DNA from: Parvicella sp964387945 | GTDB lineage: Bacteria > Bacteroidota > Bacteroidia > Flavobacteriales_D > Parvicellaceae | NCBI GenBank assembly: GCA_964387945.1 | Contig: CAYLYX010000001.1 | Coordinates: 1-64,000 of the forward strand | Reading direction: 5' to 3' | Length of the DNA stretch: 64,000 nt | Shown here: positions 51,611 to 60,000 of the stretch, piece by piece | Layout: each line of letters opens with the position of its first letter | How positions within the stretch are numbered: position 1 is the first letter of the stretch | Made by a program: the position numbers and the translations under genes | The notes under the pieces: generated by a model | Told to the model about the DNA's origin: nothing | Database searches by the model: none | What the model saw: only the letters and a program-made list of their open reading frames with translations

Positions 51611-54328
51611 TTACTGCCACTCAGAAAAAACTACTGTGCTATCCATTACTGCTGGAATGGTCTCATCAACTCCTGTGGAAGCTACTCCCATAGCGTGACA
51701 ACCAAAAATATAAGTCTTCATTTCCTTCCTAAACGCCACCATGTCTTCCATTTTATTGACAACAGCTTCTTGTAGCATCAACAACTGTTGATCGAGCATA
51801 TCATCCACCAGCGACTTTCTGTAACTCTTTTTACCTGTATGATGGAGCACCTGACTCAAGTCACCTTTGTCGGTTTCCACGATCTTAAGGGTGTAGCTTT
51901 TAGGCTGTACATTTTGTTCCCTTCCCAGATAAATCGCTTTTTCTTTGTAGCCCACAACAACCAGATCGTATTGAATAAACTCATTCAAATTCTCTGTATA
52001 AATCCCCTCGTCTGTGCGTTGGGTAATGCGCTGAAAACTGCTCAACTCATGTGGCAACAAATAGACAAATATGCGATCAAAGTCTTCGCTGTCCTCAACT
52101 TCTACCTCAATTGGTTCGTAGTTGACTTGTGCAGTCTTCCCATCCAGTTCTACATTGATATCCTCCCTAGCAACAGTTCCTTCCCAGACCTTTTTGTCAA
52201 TGTTATTCCAACCGGAAGAGGTGATCGGAACAGTATATTTGGGAGCTCCTGGATTAACTTGAACTTTAGGCTTCTTAACCGCCAACTGACTGTAGACTTC
52301 ATCCAGGTTCTTATCTACTTCCTCTTTTAGCACCTCAGCATCACGAATCAGATCTCCATAAAACTTTTTCTGCTTTTCGGTATTATGTTTGTCCTTGGCA
52401 TTCTCCAATTCTTTCTGAAAATCCTGTTGCACTTTCTCAGCAGCCTTGGCGTAAATCTGGGTATGCTTTTCGTAATATTTCTGTAGCATTTTCACTGCTT
52501 TCAAGTCAATCGCTACCCTACCCTTGTTTTGGAGAGCGAATTCTGCAAACTTGGCTTTGAGTTGGTTTATGTTGCAACCCATACAGATATCTGGTTCTTG
52601 TTCCGCAGCTACAGCAGATTCTTCTACCGCTGTATCATCGACATCAGCATATGAAGGATTATGAAACGTATAACTACACTTTTGTTTTACCACATCCTCT
52701 GTGTTCACCGAAATAATAATATCATTTGGAGGCAAACATTTTCCGTCAATAATACTACAGAGCATATAATTAAAGACTCCTTTGACATTTAGATTCTCAT
52801 CACATTTCATAAATACAGGTATAAAAAAACTAAACTTATTCTCAAAAAAAGACACCTCTTGACCCCATGTATCGTCATATTCATTCTGTGGGTTTTCTGA
52901 AAACAGAGTTGAAATTTTACTATCAAAGCAATCACTCGCACTCTCTTCATACACAAACGAAGCTGCTAAAGGTCCTCCGTTCTTATTTTTCTCAGTAAAC
53001 ATTCTCCAACCTTCTCCAAGTTCCCCCTCCAATAAAACTCCATCAAAACCATCTCTTGTTACATATGAATACTGATAATACTTAATATGCGGAAGCTTAT
53101 TCTTTGATTTAACTGAAATTGGCTCTCCCCAACTCCCTTCAATTCCACCCAGATAATCTACAACCAAACTATCCACGGCACTCATTTTTTTGTCGAGGTT
53201 ATTGACATAAAGATCGAGTATATCGTCTCTGCTTATGCAGTGAATAAACGGCATTCGTTCTTCAAACTCTTGGGTTGCCAAAAGCGTATTTTGAAATTCA
53301 TCGTTCCAAAAAGCCTGAACTTTTGAGGGGTTGAGTTCGAGATACTGACCTTCTACTGCTACCATAATCGTATCGGCTGGGTAATGCCCCTCCATTTCAT
53401 CAAGCACCGTAGGTTTTTCAAAGAATTGTTGGCACCCACCAAAACTAAAGTAAACACTATCTTTCCATGCTTTTCCTTCTGAACCATATCCCAACGATGC
53501 CAAACCTTGCTCATATTTGGGTGGATAAAAATCCAAAGAAAGAATATCAACAGGTGTTAAAAATTGCTCAATAGGTTTTGGGTCTTGCCAATCCAAACCT
53601 CCGTCTTCTTTTCGTACCCCATGATACAACTCCATTCCTGGCTTCACCTCATGCGTTGGCACCTCTACTACAATTGGTTGTTCTGGGTTCATTTTCAAGG
53701 TCTTTCCATCCTTTCTACCGTTCAGGTAAAACATACCTCCAGTTTCTAGTAAGTCATCACCACTTTTGGTACTCAAACCTGCCAAGATGATAGACTCAGC
53801 GTCCAAGGCTTCTTTTACTTCTAACTCAATCTCTCCTGAAACGGGGTTACCATTTTCGTCTAAAAATGTCCCATCCGGAACGGCAATGATCATTCCCGCA
53901 TTGGTTTGTAGCACTGATCCCACGTCATTATTGACCGTGTAAAACTGAGGAGCTATCATTTCATCCGCTTCACTCCAAAGCGTTGTGCCTTCTTCATTGA
54001 GTTCATACTTAATGTTCTCTTTGTAGTAATCCTCTCCCAAAAAAGCCGAATACGCAAACACTCCTGCAGCAACGACTCCCAATGCGACAGCCGTTATCAG
54101 ACCATTCCACCCCCATTTGTTTAACTTAAATGATTTCTTTGCTTTCTTGACTTTATTTCTGATGGATACGTTCTTCACGCCTTCCATCACCAAGCGTTGT
54201 TGTTCCACTTGTTTTTGAAGTGATTCACTGGTCGACAGTTTTTCTTCAAAACGCGCTAAATCATCACCTTGCAGTTCGCCTAACAAGTATTTTTCAATGA
54301 TTTCTATTAATTCCAATTCCTTTCTCAT
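51611..54328 (-). CDS. very large putative anti-sigma factor / envelope sensor
   Basis: 905 residues. The N-terminus (IIEKYLLGELQGDDLARFEEKLSTSESLQKQVEQQ) is an anti-sigma-like cytoplasmic helical domain, followed by basic residues and one membrane helix (NGLITAVALGVVAAGVFAYSAFL, about 75-97). The remaining ~800 residues are periplasmic: beta-rich ZU5-like/Ig-like parts (AGMIIAVPDGTFLDENGNPVSGEI) and a long coiled coil (FAEFALQNKGRVAIDLKAVKML through KKFYGDLIRDAEVLKEEVDKN). Gap to the ECF sigma gene is 35 bases, so they form a pair; the oversized domain is probably the sensor. Signal unknown. Confidence 0.78.
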   Translation of the reverse strand: MRKELELIEIIEKYLLGELQGDDLARFEEKLSTSESLQKQVEQQRLVMEGVKNVSIRNKVKKAKKSFKLNKWGWNGLITAVALGVVAAGVFAYSAFLGEDYYKENIKYELNEEGTTLWSEADEMIAPQFYTVNNDVGSVLQTNAGMIIAVPDGTFLDENGNPVSGEIELEVKEALDAESIILAGLSTKSGDDLLETGGMFYLNGRKDGKTLKMNPEQPIVVEVPTHEVKPGMELYHGVRKEDGGLDWQDPKPIEQFLTPVDILSLDFYPPKYEQGLASLGYGSEGKAWKDSVYFSFGGCQQFFEKPTVLDEMEGHYPADTIMVAVEGQYLELNPSKVQAFWNDEFQNTLLATQEFEERMPFIHCISRDDILDLYVNNLDKKMSAVDSLVVDYLGGIEGSWGEPISVKSKNKLPHIKYYQYSYVTRDGFDGVLLEGELGEGWRMFTEKNKNGGPLAASFVYEESASDCFDSKISTLFSENPQNEYDDTWGQEVSFFENKFSFFIPVFMKCDENLNVKGVFNYMLCSIIDGKCLPPNDIIISVNTEDVVKQKCSYTFHNPSYADVDDTAVEESAVAAEQEPDICMGCNINQLKAKFAEFALQNKGRVAIDLKAVKMLQKYYEKHTQIYAKAAEKVQQDFQKELENAKDKHNTEKQKKFYGDLIRDAEVLKEEVDKNLDEVYSQLAVKKPKVQVNPGAPKYTVPITSSGWNNIDKKVWEGTVAREDINVELDGKTAQVNYEPIEVEVEDSEDFDRIFVYLLPHELSSFQRITQRTDEGIYTENLNEFIQYDLVVVGYKEKAIYLGREQNVQPKSYTLKIVETDKGDLSQVLHHTGKKSYRKSLVDDMLDQQLLMLQEAVVNKMEDMVAFRKEMKTYIFGCHAMGVASTGVDETIPAVMDSTVVFSEWQ

Positions 54329-54363
54329 GATTTCCTAATTTGCTGAGGGTGACAGACCGTTCA

Positions 54364-54900
54364 TTACACGTTAGCAATCATCTTTTTTGCCCGTTCAATG
54401 CACTTATACTTTTGCACTTTGGCGGTGTTTTCTGTTTTGTATTTCATAATTTGCGTAATCTCCTTGATGCGCTTAGCTTGGTAGTAAAAAAGTTGAAGTA
54501 ACCGTAGACAAGGTTCTCCGAGCTTTTGCAACACCTCCTCTACCTGTTTGATTTTACCTTCTTTAGCCATCAGGGTTTCTAGCTCATTCTGTTCTTCCAG
54601 ACGATAATCATCGGGCAAATCAATTTCTTGTCCTTTCTTCGACTTCAGTTCCGTTCGCCAGAGGTTAAAACTCACACCATACAAATAGGTATCTAGTTTG
54701 GAAGTGAGTTTAAAGTTTCCCTCCCACACTTTCTTACAAAGAAGGAGGAGCGCATCTTGAAAAATATCCTGAGCATCCTCTTTTGAGCCCCCATACGTTT
54801 TGATCAACGCGCTCACCCGAGACTCGTATCGATACAACTTAACGAGGGCTTTGTGCTCCCGCCTTTCTTCAATTAACGTAATAATTTCTTGGTCTGTCAT
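54364..54900 (-). CDS. ECF-type RNA polymerase sigma factor
   Basis: 178 residues. Region 2 (about 18-90: ALVKLYRYESRVSALIKTYGGSKEDAQDIFQDALLLLCKKVW) and region 4 (about 115-175: EEVLQKLGEPCLRLLQLFYYQAKRIKEITQIMKYKTENTAKVQKYKCI) are joined by a short linker with no region 3, as in extracytoplasmic-function sigma factors. Binds core polymerase when released by the downstream anti-sigma-like protein. No clear self-promoter is visible. Confidence 0.88.
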   Translation of the reverse strand: MTDQEIITLIEERREHKALVKLYRYESRVSALIKTYGGSKEDAQDIFQDALLLLCKKVWEGNFKLTSKLDTYLYGVSFNLWRTELKSKKGQEIDLPDDYRLEEQNELETLMAKEGKIKQVEEVLQKLGEPCLRLLQLFYYQAKRIKEITQIMKYKTENTAKVQKYKCIERAKKMIANV

Positions 54901-55030
54901 GATCCCTTTTTACTCTTTATGGAGATTTTTGAAAAAGGTTAACCACTAAAGTAAAAAAAGTATTGAAGCATTACGAAATAGAGTACATCGTGTAAACTCT
55001 CCTTCGAAAATAAATTCTCTTCTTTACAAG

Positions 55031-55062
55031 AAAAGAAAAAGCCCAGCACTATGTGCCGAGCT
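55031..55062 (-). terminator. intrinsic terminator after tRNA-Ala
   Basis: On the minus strand ten pairs (AGCTCGGCAC/GTGCTGGGCT, two of them G-U) around an ATA loop, then TTTTTCTTTT. It starts ten bases after the tRNA 3' end. Confidence 0.75.
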
Positions 55063-55071
55063 TTGGTTTCT

Positions 55072-55148
55072 TGGTGGAGAATAGCGGATTCGAACCGCTG
55101 ACCTCTACACTGCCAGTGTAGCGCTCTAGCCAACTGAGCTAATTCCCC
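55072..55148 (-). tRNA. tRNA-Ala, anticodon GGC
   Basis: 77 bases including an encoded CCA. The cloverleaf folds fully: acceptor GGGGAAT/ATTCTCC with a G3-U70 pair (the alanine identity signal), D arm GCTC/GAGC, anticodon stem CTACA/TGTAG with loop CTGGCAG (anticodon GGC, reading GCC/GCU), and T arm with TTCGAAT. Discriminator A73. A rho-independent terminator follows. Confidence 0.96.
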
Positions 55149-55160
55149 TTTAACACTTTA

Positions 55161-55198
55161 CTAGCCATCCCGATAGTCATCGGGAGAGCTAACTCCCC
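55161..55198 (-). repeat. tRNA-Ala 5'-fragment interrupted by an 18-base palindrome
   Basis: Twelve bases upstream of tRNA-Ala (same strand) lies GGGGAGTTAGCTC, then the palindrome TCCCGATGACTATCGGGA, then TGGCTAG. The flanks equal the first 13 bases of the tRNA (one mismatch) and its D-loop TGGCTAG, so the palindrome replaces AGT in a partial tRNA copy. The fragment lacks anticodon, T arm and 3' end and cannot be a functional tRNA. Confidence 0.7.
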
Positions 55199-55209
55199 AA
55201 AATTTTAAA

Positions 55210-55240
55210 CAAAAAATCCAGACCTCAATGAAGTCCGGAT
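55210..55240 (-). terminator. intrinsic terminator after the 51-residue membrane protein
   Basis: On the minus strand ATCCGGAC-N9-GTCTGGAT (eight pairs, one G-U) is followed by TTTTTTTG. It lies 25 bases after the stop at 55266. Confidence 0.75.
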
Positions 55241-55265
55241 CATCAATATCTTTATTGTTTTAGAA

Positions 55266-55421
55266 CTAGACCTGTTCGTCAAATCCCTTCTTTGCAAACT
55301 TCGCTTTTGCCATCTCGATTCCACCCCATGTTGCCCATAGACCAACGAATCCCATCACAAAAACTAATAGCCAAAATGCCAAGAAGAAAAAACAGAAAAA
55401 TAATATAAATCCTAAAAACAT
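55266..55421 (-). CDS. 51-residue membrane protein
   Basis: Too short for typical ORF cut-offs. ATG 55421 to TAG 55266 encodes one long hydrophobic stretch (LGFILFFCFFFLAFWLLVFV and on through GFVGLWATWG, perhaps two helices) and a basic, cytoplasmic-looking tail (EMAKAKFAKKGFDEQV). A terminator lies just downstream and a TACCTTCG -7-like box (55446-55453) upstream, which together support a real gene. No family recognised. It is divergent from fumC. Confidence 0.7.
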   Translation of the reverse strand: MFLGFILFFCFFFLAFWLLVFVMGFVGLWATWGGIEMAKAKFAKKGFDEQV

Positions 55422-55472
55422 ATCTTCTAACTTTGAGTTCGAAAACGAAGGTAAAAATAAATTTTAATACAA

Positions 55473-56870
55473 ATGGAATTTAGAATAGAAAAAGACACGA
55501 TCGGAGAGGTAAAAGTGCCTGCGGACAAATATTGGGGAGCTCAAACCGAACGTTCGAGAAACAATTTTAAGATCGGACCGGCTGCATCTATGCCCATTGA
55601 AGTGGTGCATGCATTTGCATACTTAAAGAAAGCTGCTGCTCACGCAAATTGTGAATTAGGTGTACTAGCAGCTGAGAAGAGAGATCTTATTTCTCAGGTT
55701 TGTGATGAAATACTAACAGGCAAGTTAGACGACCAATTTCCACTGGTAATTTGGCAGACTGGATCTGGAACTCAATCAAACATGAACGTGAATGAGGTAG
55801 TTGCGCACAGAGCACAGGAGCTTGCTGGCAGAAAGATTGGAGAAGGTGAAAAGGTTTTGCAACCCAACGATGATGTCAACAAATCACAATCTTCCAACGA
55901 TACGTTTCCGACAGGAATGCACATCGCTTGTTATAAAATGGTGATTGAAAATACAATCCCTGGAGTGGAGCAACTTCGAGATACGCTAAAAAAGAAATCG
56001 GCTGATTTCAAAGATGTCGTTAAAATCGGAAGAACGCATTTGATGGATGCAACGCCTTTGACGATCGGACAAGAATTTTCAGGATATGTTTCGCAATTGG
56101 ATCATGGTTTGAAAGCCTTGAGAAATACGTTGGATCACCTGGCTGAATTGGCACTAGGTGGAACAGCTGTTGGAACCGGGCTAAACACTCCAGAGGGTTA
56201 TGATGTGCTGGTTGCAAAGAAAATTGCAGAGTTCACAGGACTTCCGTTTAGAACTGCTGAAAACAAATTTGAAGCATTGGCCGCTCACGATGCAATTGTT
56301 GAATCGCACGGTGCATTGAAGCAACTTGCCGTTTCTCTCAATAAGATTGCCAACGATATCCGATTGATGGCTTCTGGCCCAAGATCTGGAATTGGAGAGT
56401 TGATTATTCCTGCTAACGAACCAGGATCATCAATAATGCCTGGAAAAGTAAACCCTACCCAATCAGAAGCCATGACCATGGTTTGTGCTCAGGTAATGGG
56501 TAACGATGTAGCTGTGACAGTTGGAGGAACTCAAGGTCATTATGAATTGAATGTATTTAAACCGATGATGGCTGCTAACTTCTTACAATCTGCTCGATTG
56601 ATTGGTGATGCATGTAGATCATTTGATGAAAATTGTGCTCAAGGTATCGAAGCGAATCAGAAACGAATTGATGAGTTACTGAACAATTCATTGATGCTAG
56701 TAACCGCTTTGAATACGAAGATTGGTTACTATAAAGCAGCCGAAATTGCTAACACGGCTCATGAAAACGGTACAACTCTCAAAGAGGAGGCCGTTCGATT
56801 AGGTTATGTTACAGAAGAAGAATATAATGAATGGGTAGACCCTAAAAAGATGATTGGATCGATGAACTAA
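55473..56870 (+). CDS. fumC: class II fumarate hydratase
   Basis: 465 residues. Catalyses fumarate + water to malate in the TCA cycle. Motifs in order: GSGTQSNMNVNEV, DDVNKSQSSNDTFPT, GRTHLMDATPLTIGQEF, and the signature GSSIMPGKVNPTQ (about 318-330) with the catalytic Ser loop. Distinguished from aspartase by length and the fumarase-type signature context. Divergent from the 51-residue protein; single-gene unit closed by a strong terminator. Confidence 0.95.
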   Translation: MEFRIEKDTIGEVKVPADKYWGAQTERSRNNFKIGPAASMPIEVVHAFAYLKKAAAHANCELGVLAAEKRDLISQVCDEILTGKLDDQFPLVIWQTGSGTQSNMNVNEVVAHRAQELAGRKIGEGEKVLQPNDDVNKSQSSNDTFPTGMHIACYKMVIENTIPGVEQLRDTLKKKSADFKDVVKIGRTHLMDATPLTIGQEFSGYVSQLDHGLKALRNTLDHLAELALGGTAVGTGLNTPEGYDVLVAKKIAEFTGLPFRTAENKFEALAAHDAIVESHGALKQLAVSLNKIANDIRLMASGPRSGIGELIIPANEPGSSIMPGKVNPTQSEAMTMVCAQVMGNDVAVTVGGTQGHYELNVFKPMMAANFLQSARLIGDACRSFDENCAQGIEANQKRIDELLNNSLMLVTALNTKIGYYKAAEIANTAHENGTTLKEEAVRLGYVTEEEYNEWVDPKKMIGSMN

Positions 56871-56890
56871 TCATTTCCTAAAAATCACTT

Positions 56891-56930
56891 AAAAAGTCCG
56901 ATTCTGATCTACGAATCGGACTTTTTGTTT
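56891..56930 (+). terminator. strong intrinsic terminator after fumC
   Basis: AAAAAGTCCGATTC (56891-56904) and GAATCGGACTTTTT (56913-56926) form 14 perfect pairs around an eight-base loop, with the T-run inside and after the stem. Confidence 0.85.
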
Positions 56931-57002
56931 ACAAAACGAGACCTTTTATCCACAATTTAGGTCAATTAAATACAAAAAACACATGTTTAACGGTCAAAAA
57001 GC

Positions 57003-57010
57003 TAATTTTG
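57003..57010 (+). promoter_or_regulatory. -7 box TAATTTTG of the fibre/T9SS cluster
   Basis: Perfect TAnnTTTG 24 bases ahead of the ATG at 57035. No clear -33 TTG. The following four genes are tightly spaced and may all depend on it. Confidence 0.45.
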
Positions 57011-57034
57011 TCGAATTGATTCAAATCAGTCACT

Positions 57035-60000
57035 ATGAAAAAAATCATTCTTGTTTTGGCCATGGCAGCTACATGCTTTGCATATTCTCAAAGCGTACCA
57101 GAAGGTATTAACTATCAAGCCGTAGCACGAGATAATGCTGGAACTGAAATTGCTAACACTGCTATTATGGTAAGATTTAGCATCGGAACATCAGCAGTAT
57201 CTAACTCAACTTATGCTTATCAAGAGACGCATTCCTCAACCACCAATCAATTAGGTCTATTTAATGTAGTCATCGGACAAGGAACTCCATCTGGTGGAAG
57301 TAACTCTTTTAGCGTTATTCCTTGGGATAACCCTCAGTATTTATTAGTGGAAGTTGATTTTGGATCAGGCTTTGAACAAATGGGAGTTGCAACTCCTTTT
57401 GTTGCCGTACCCTATGCAATGCTTTCAAAAGATGTCCTCAACAAAGAACTACCTCAGACAGCCACCACAAATGACGTCTTAACTTGGAATGGTTCTCAAT
57501 GGGTGCCTTTAGCTCCAGGAAGTGCAACAGAGACTACAACAACGTTGGTAGATAATGCGGATGGTACCTTTACTTATACAAATGAGGCTGGAACGCCAGT
57601 TACGTTTGATGCGAATATCAATGACGCAGATGCGGATGCTACCAATGAGATTCAAGATTTACAACTGGTGGGTAACACACTAACCATTACCAATAATGGT
57701 ACTGCCACACCGATTGATTTATCTATTTATAACGAACTTCCATCAACAGCTACATCTGGACAGGTTTTGACGTGGAATGGTTCTGCTTGGGTAGCTCAAA
57801 ACTCTGGAACTGGAGCCGACAACTGGGGATCACAAACTGTAGTAACTGACGGTACTCTTTCTGGAGATGGAACTTCTGGAAATCCACTATCTGGTTTTGA
57901 TGGAGATTATGCAAACCTATCCAACACACCTACCATTCCGACTGCCACAAGTGAATTGACTAACGACTCTGGTTTCTTAACAACAGAAGTTGACGGAAGT
58001 ACAACAAATGAAATTCAAAATTTGAGCGTATCGGGAAATAACCTAAATATTTCTAGTGGAACGGGAACAACTATCTCAACCAACACGCCTGCTGCAGGCC
58101 AAATACTTACATGGAATGGCACCTCTGGTTCGTGGGAAGCTCAAAACCCTGGCTCAGGAGCTGATAACTGGGGTTCTCAAACTGTAGTAACAGACGCTAC
58201 TCTTTCTGGAGATGGAACTTCTGGGAGTCCCTTATCTGGCTTTGACGGAGATTATGTAAACCTATCCAACACACCTACTATTCCAACTGCCACAAGTGAA
58301 TTGACCAACGACTCTGGTTTTCTGACAGCGGAAGTGGATGGGAGTACTACCAATGAGCTCAATACGGGTTTTGCGGTAAATGGTGCTAACCTAGAATTGA
58401 CGGACGCCTCGGGGACGCTATCCGTTCCGCTTTCAAGTTTGTCTACGCCCGATTCAGACTGGACTGTTTCAGGTAGTAATATTTACAATAATACGGAATC
58501 CAGTCTTGGCTTCGGAACGAGTTCACCACAATATAGACTTCATGTTCATGAACCCTCTGGAACAAGCATATCTACAGCTTATTTCACAAATGCAAATAAT
58601 CCCCAAGGAACCAATTTTGGTATTGACATCAACGGAAACACGATGATCAGAAACTACCTAAGCACTAACATGTCTTTCTATACGTCAAATTTAGAAAGAC
58701 TAAGAATTTTAAACAATGGAGATATTGGCATCGGTACTACAACACCTGATTCTCGAGTTCATATTGCAAGCACTGGACCAAGTGGTTTAACCCTAGAGTC
58801 AGCTTCTGGCAATGATGCCTACCTTGATTTTCAGGAAAATGGATCATTACGTTCAAATATTTTTTGGAGCTCAGCAGAAAACAGAATGCGAATTGAAGCA
58901 ACTGGGAATGACATCATTCTTGCATCTGGCGCGGGTAATGTTGGTATTGGAACTGGATCAACGGCTCCCGTTTCGACATTAGATGTTAATGGTCAAATAA
59001 CCATGCAAAATGGTGCCTCTTCTGGTTACATTCCAGTTTCTGATGCTAACGGAACAATGACATGGACTGATCCCTCTACCATTACTACTGGCAACGATGG
59101 CGATTGGACTAAATCAGGGAGTAATACCTACAATACCACAGATAACATAGGAATTGGAACCTCAGTACCTTCCGCAAGACTAACTGTCGTTTCAGGAGGA
59201 AGTTCATCATCTACCTCTGCGCTGAATATAACTAACTCGTCAAGCAGTCCTCTACTTAACCTTAGGGACGATGGTCTTCTTGCTTTGAACACTACAACTC
59301 CAGTTGGATCGGCAAACCTGGTTGTAAACGACAATGACAATTCGGGGTACGGAGGTATTAATGTCAACTCTGATGATCTGACAACAGGAAGACCCTTTTA
59401 TGGATTCGCTGTAAATGGCTCACCACTTGCTTGGAGTTACCTAGATGTAGCCGATGCAAACAAGTTGAAGTTCTACCATGGTGGTGATAGAATGACAATC
59501 ACTAGTAGTGGAGATGTTGGAATAGGAACAACATCCCCACCTGAAAAACTTTCTATCTCTGAGGGGAACCTTTCAATGTACAGAAGCACAGGCGATGATG
59601 TCCAAATTTATATGAGTGGTGATGACAATGGAATTGGCTGGTCTGTAGGTGTAGAAGACTCTGATGCTGGCTTCTTTAAAATATCTACAAGTAGCTCACT
59701 GGCTAGTAGTACCAGAATGACAATCACAGATGCAGGAAACGTAGGAATCAGTAGCACCTCTCCACAATTTAGACTTCACGTAGAAGATAATATCACTCGT
59801 AGAGCTGGTTATTTTTTCAACAATACCAATGCAGCGAATGTTGCTTTCAACGAAATCATGGGAATTTATGGAGGTGCTCATGGTACGGGAGCATCGGATA
59901 AAATTGGTGGTTACTTTGAAGCATCGAGTGGTAGTGGAATCAACTATGGAGTTTACGGATATGCTTCTGGAGGAAGTCAAAGTTGGGCAGGTTATTTTTC

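Noticed and set aside
51788..52330. 180-residue open frame antisense to the anti-sigma gene
   Set aside because: Inside a well-supported gene, no motif, hydrophobic composition typical of reverse reading of acidic, Glu-rich sequence.
54939..55133. 64-residue frame over tRNA-Ala
   Set aside because: It translates the tRNA itself and its terminator, so it is not a gene.
56946..56954. Perfect DnaA-box-like TTATCCACA
   Set aside because: A single nine-base match is expected by chance about once in two windows of this size and there is no AT-rich repeat cluster, dnaA or dnaN nearby, so no origin is claimed.
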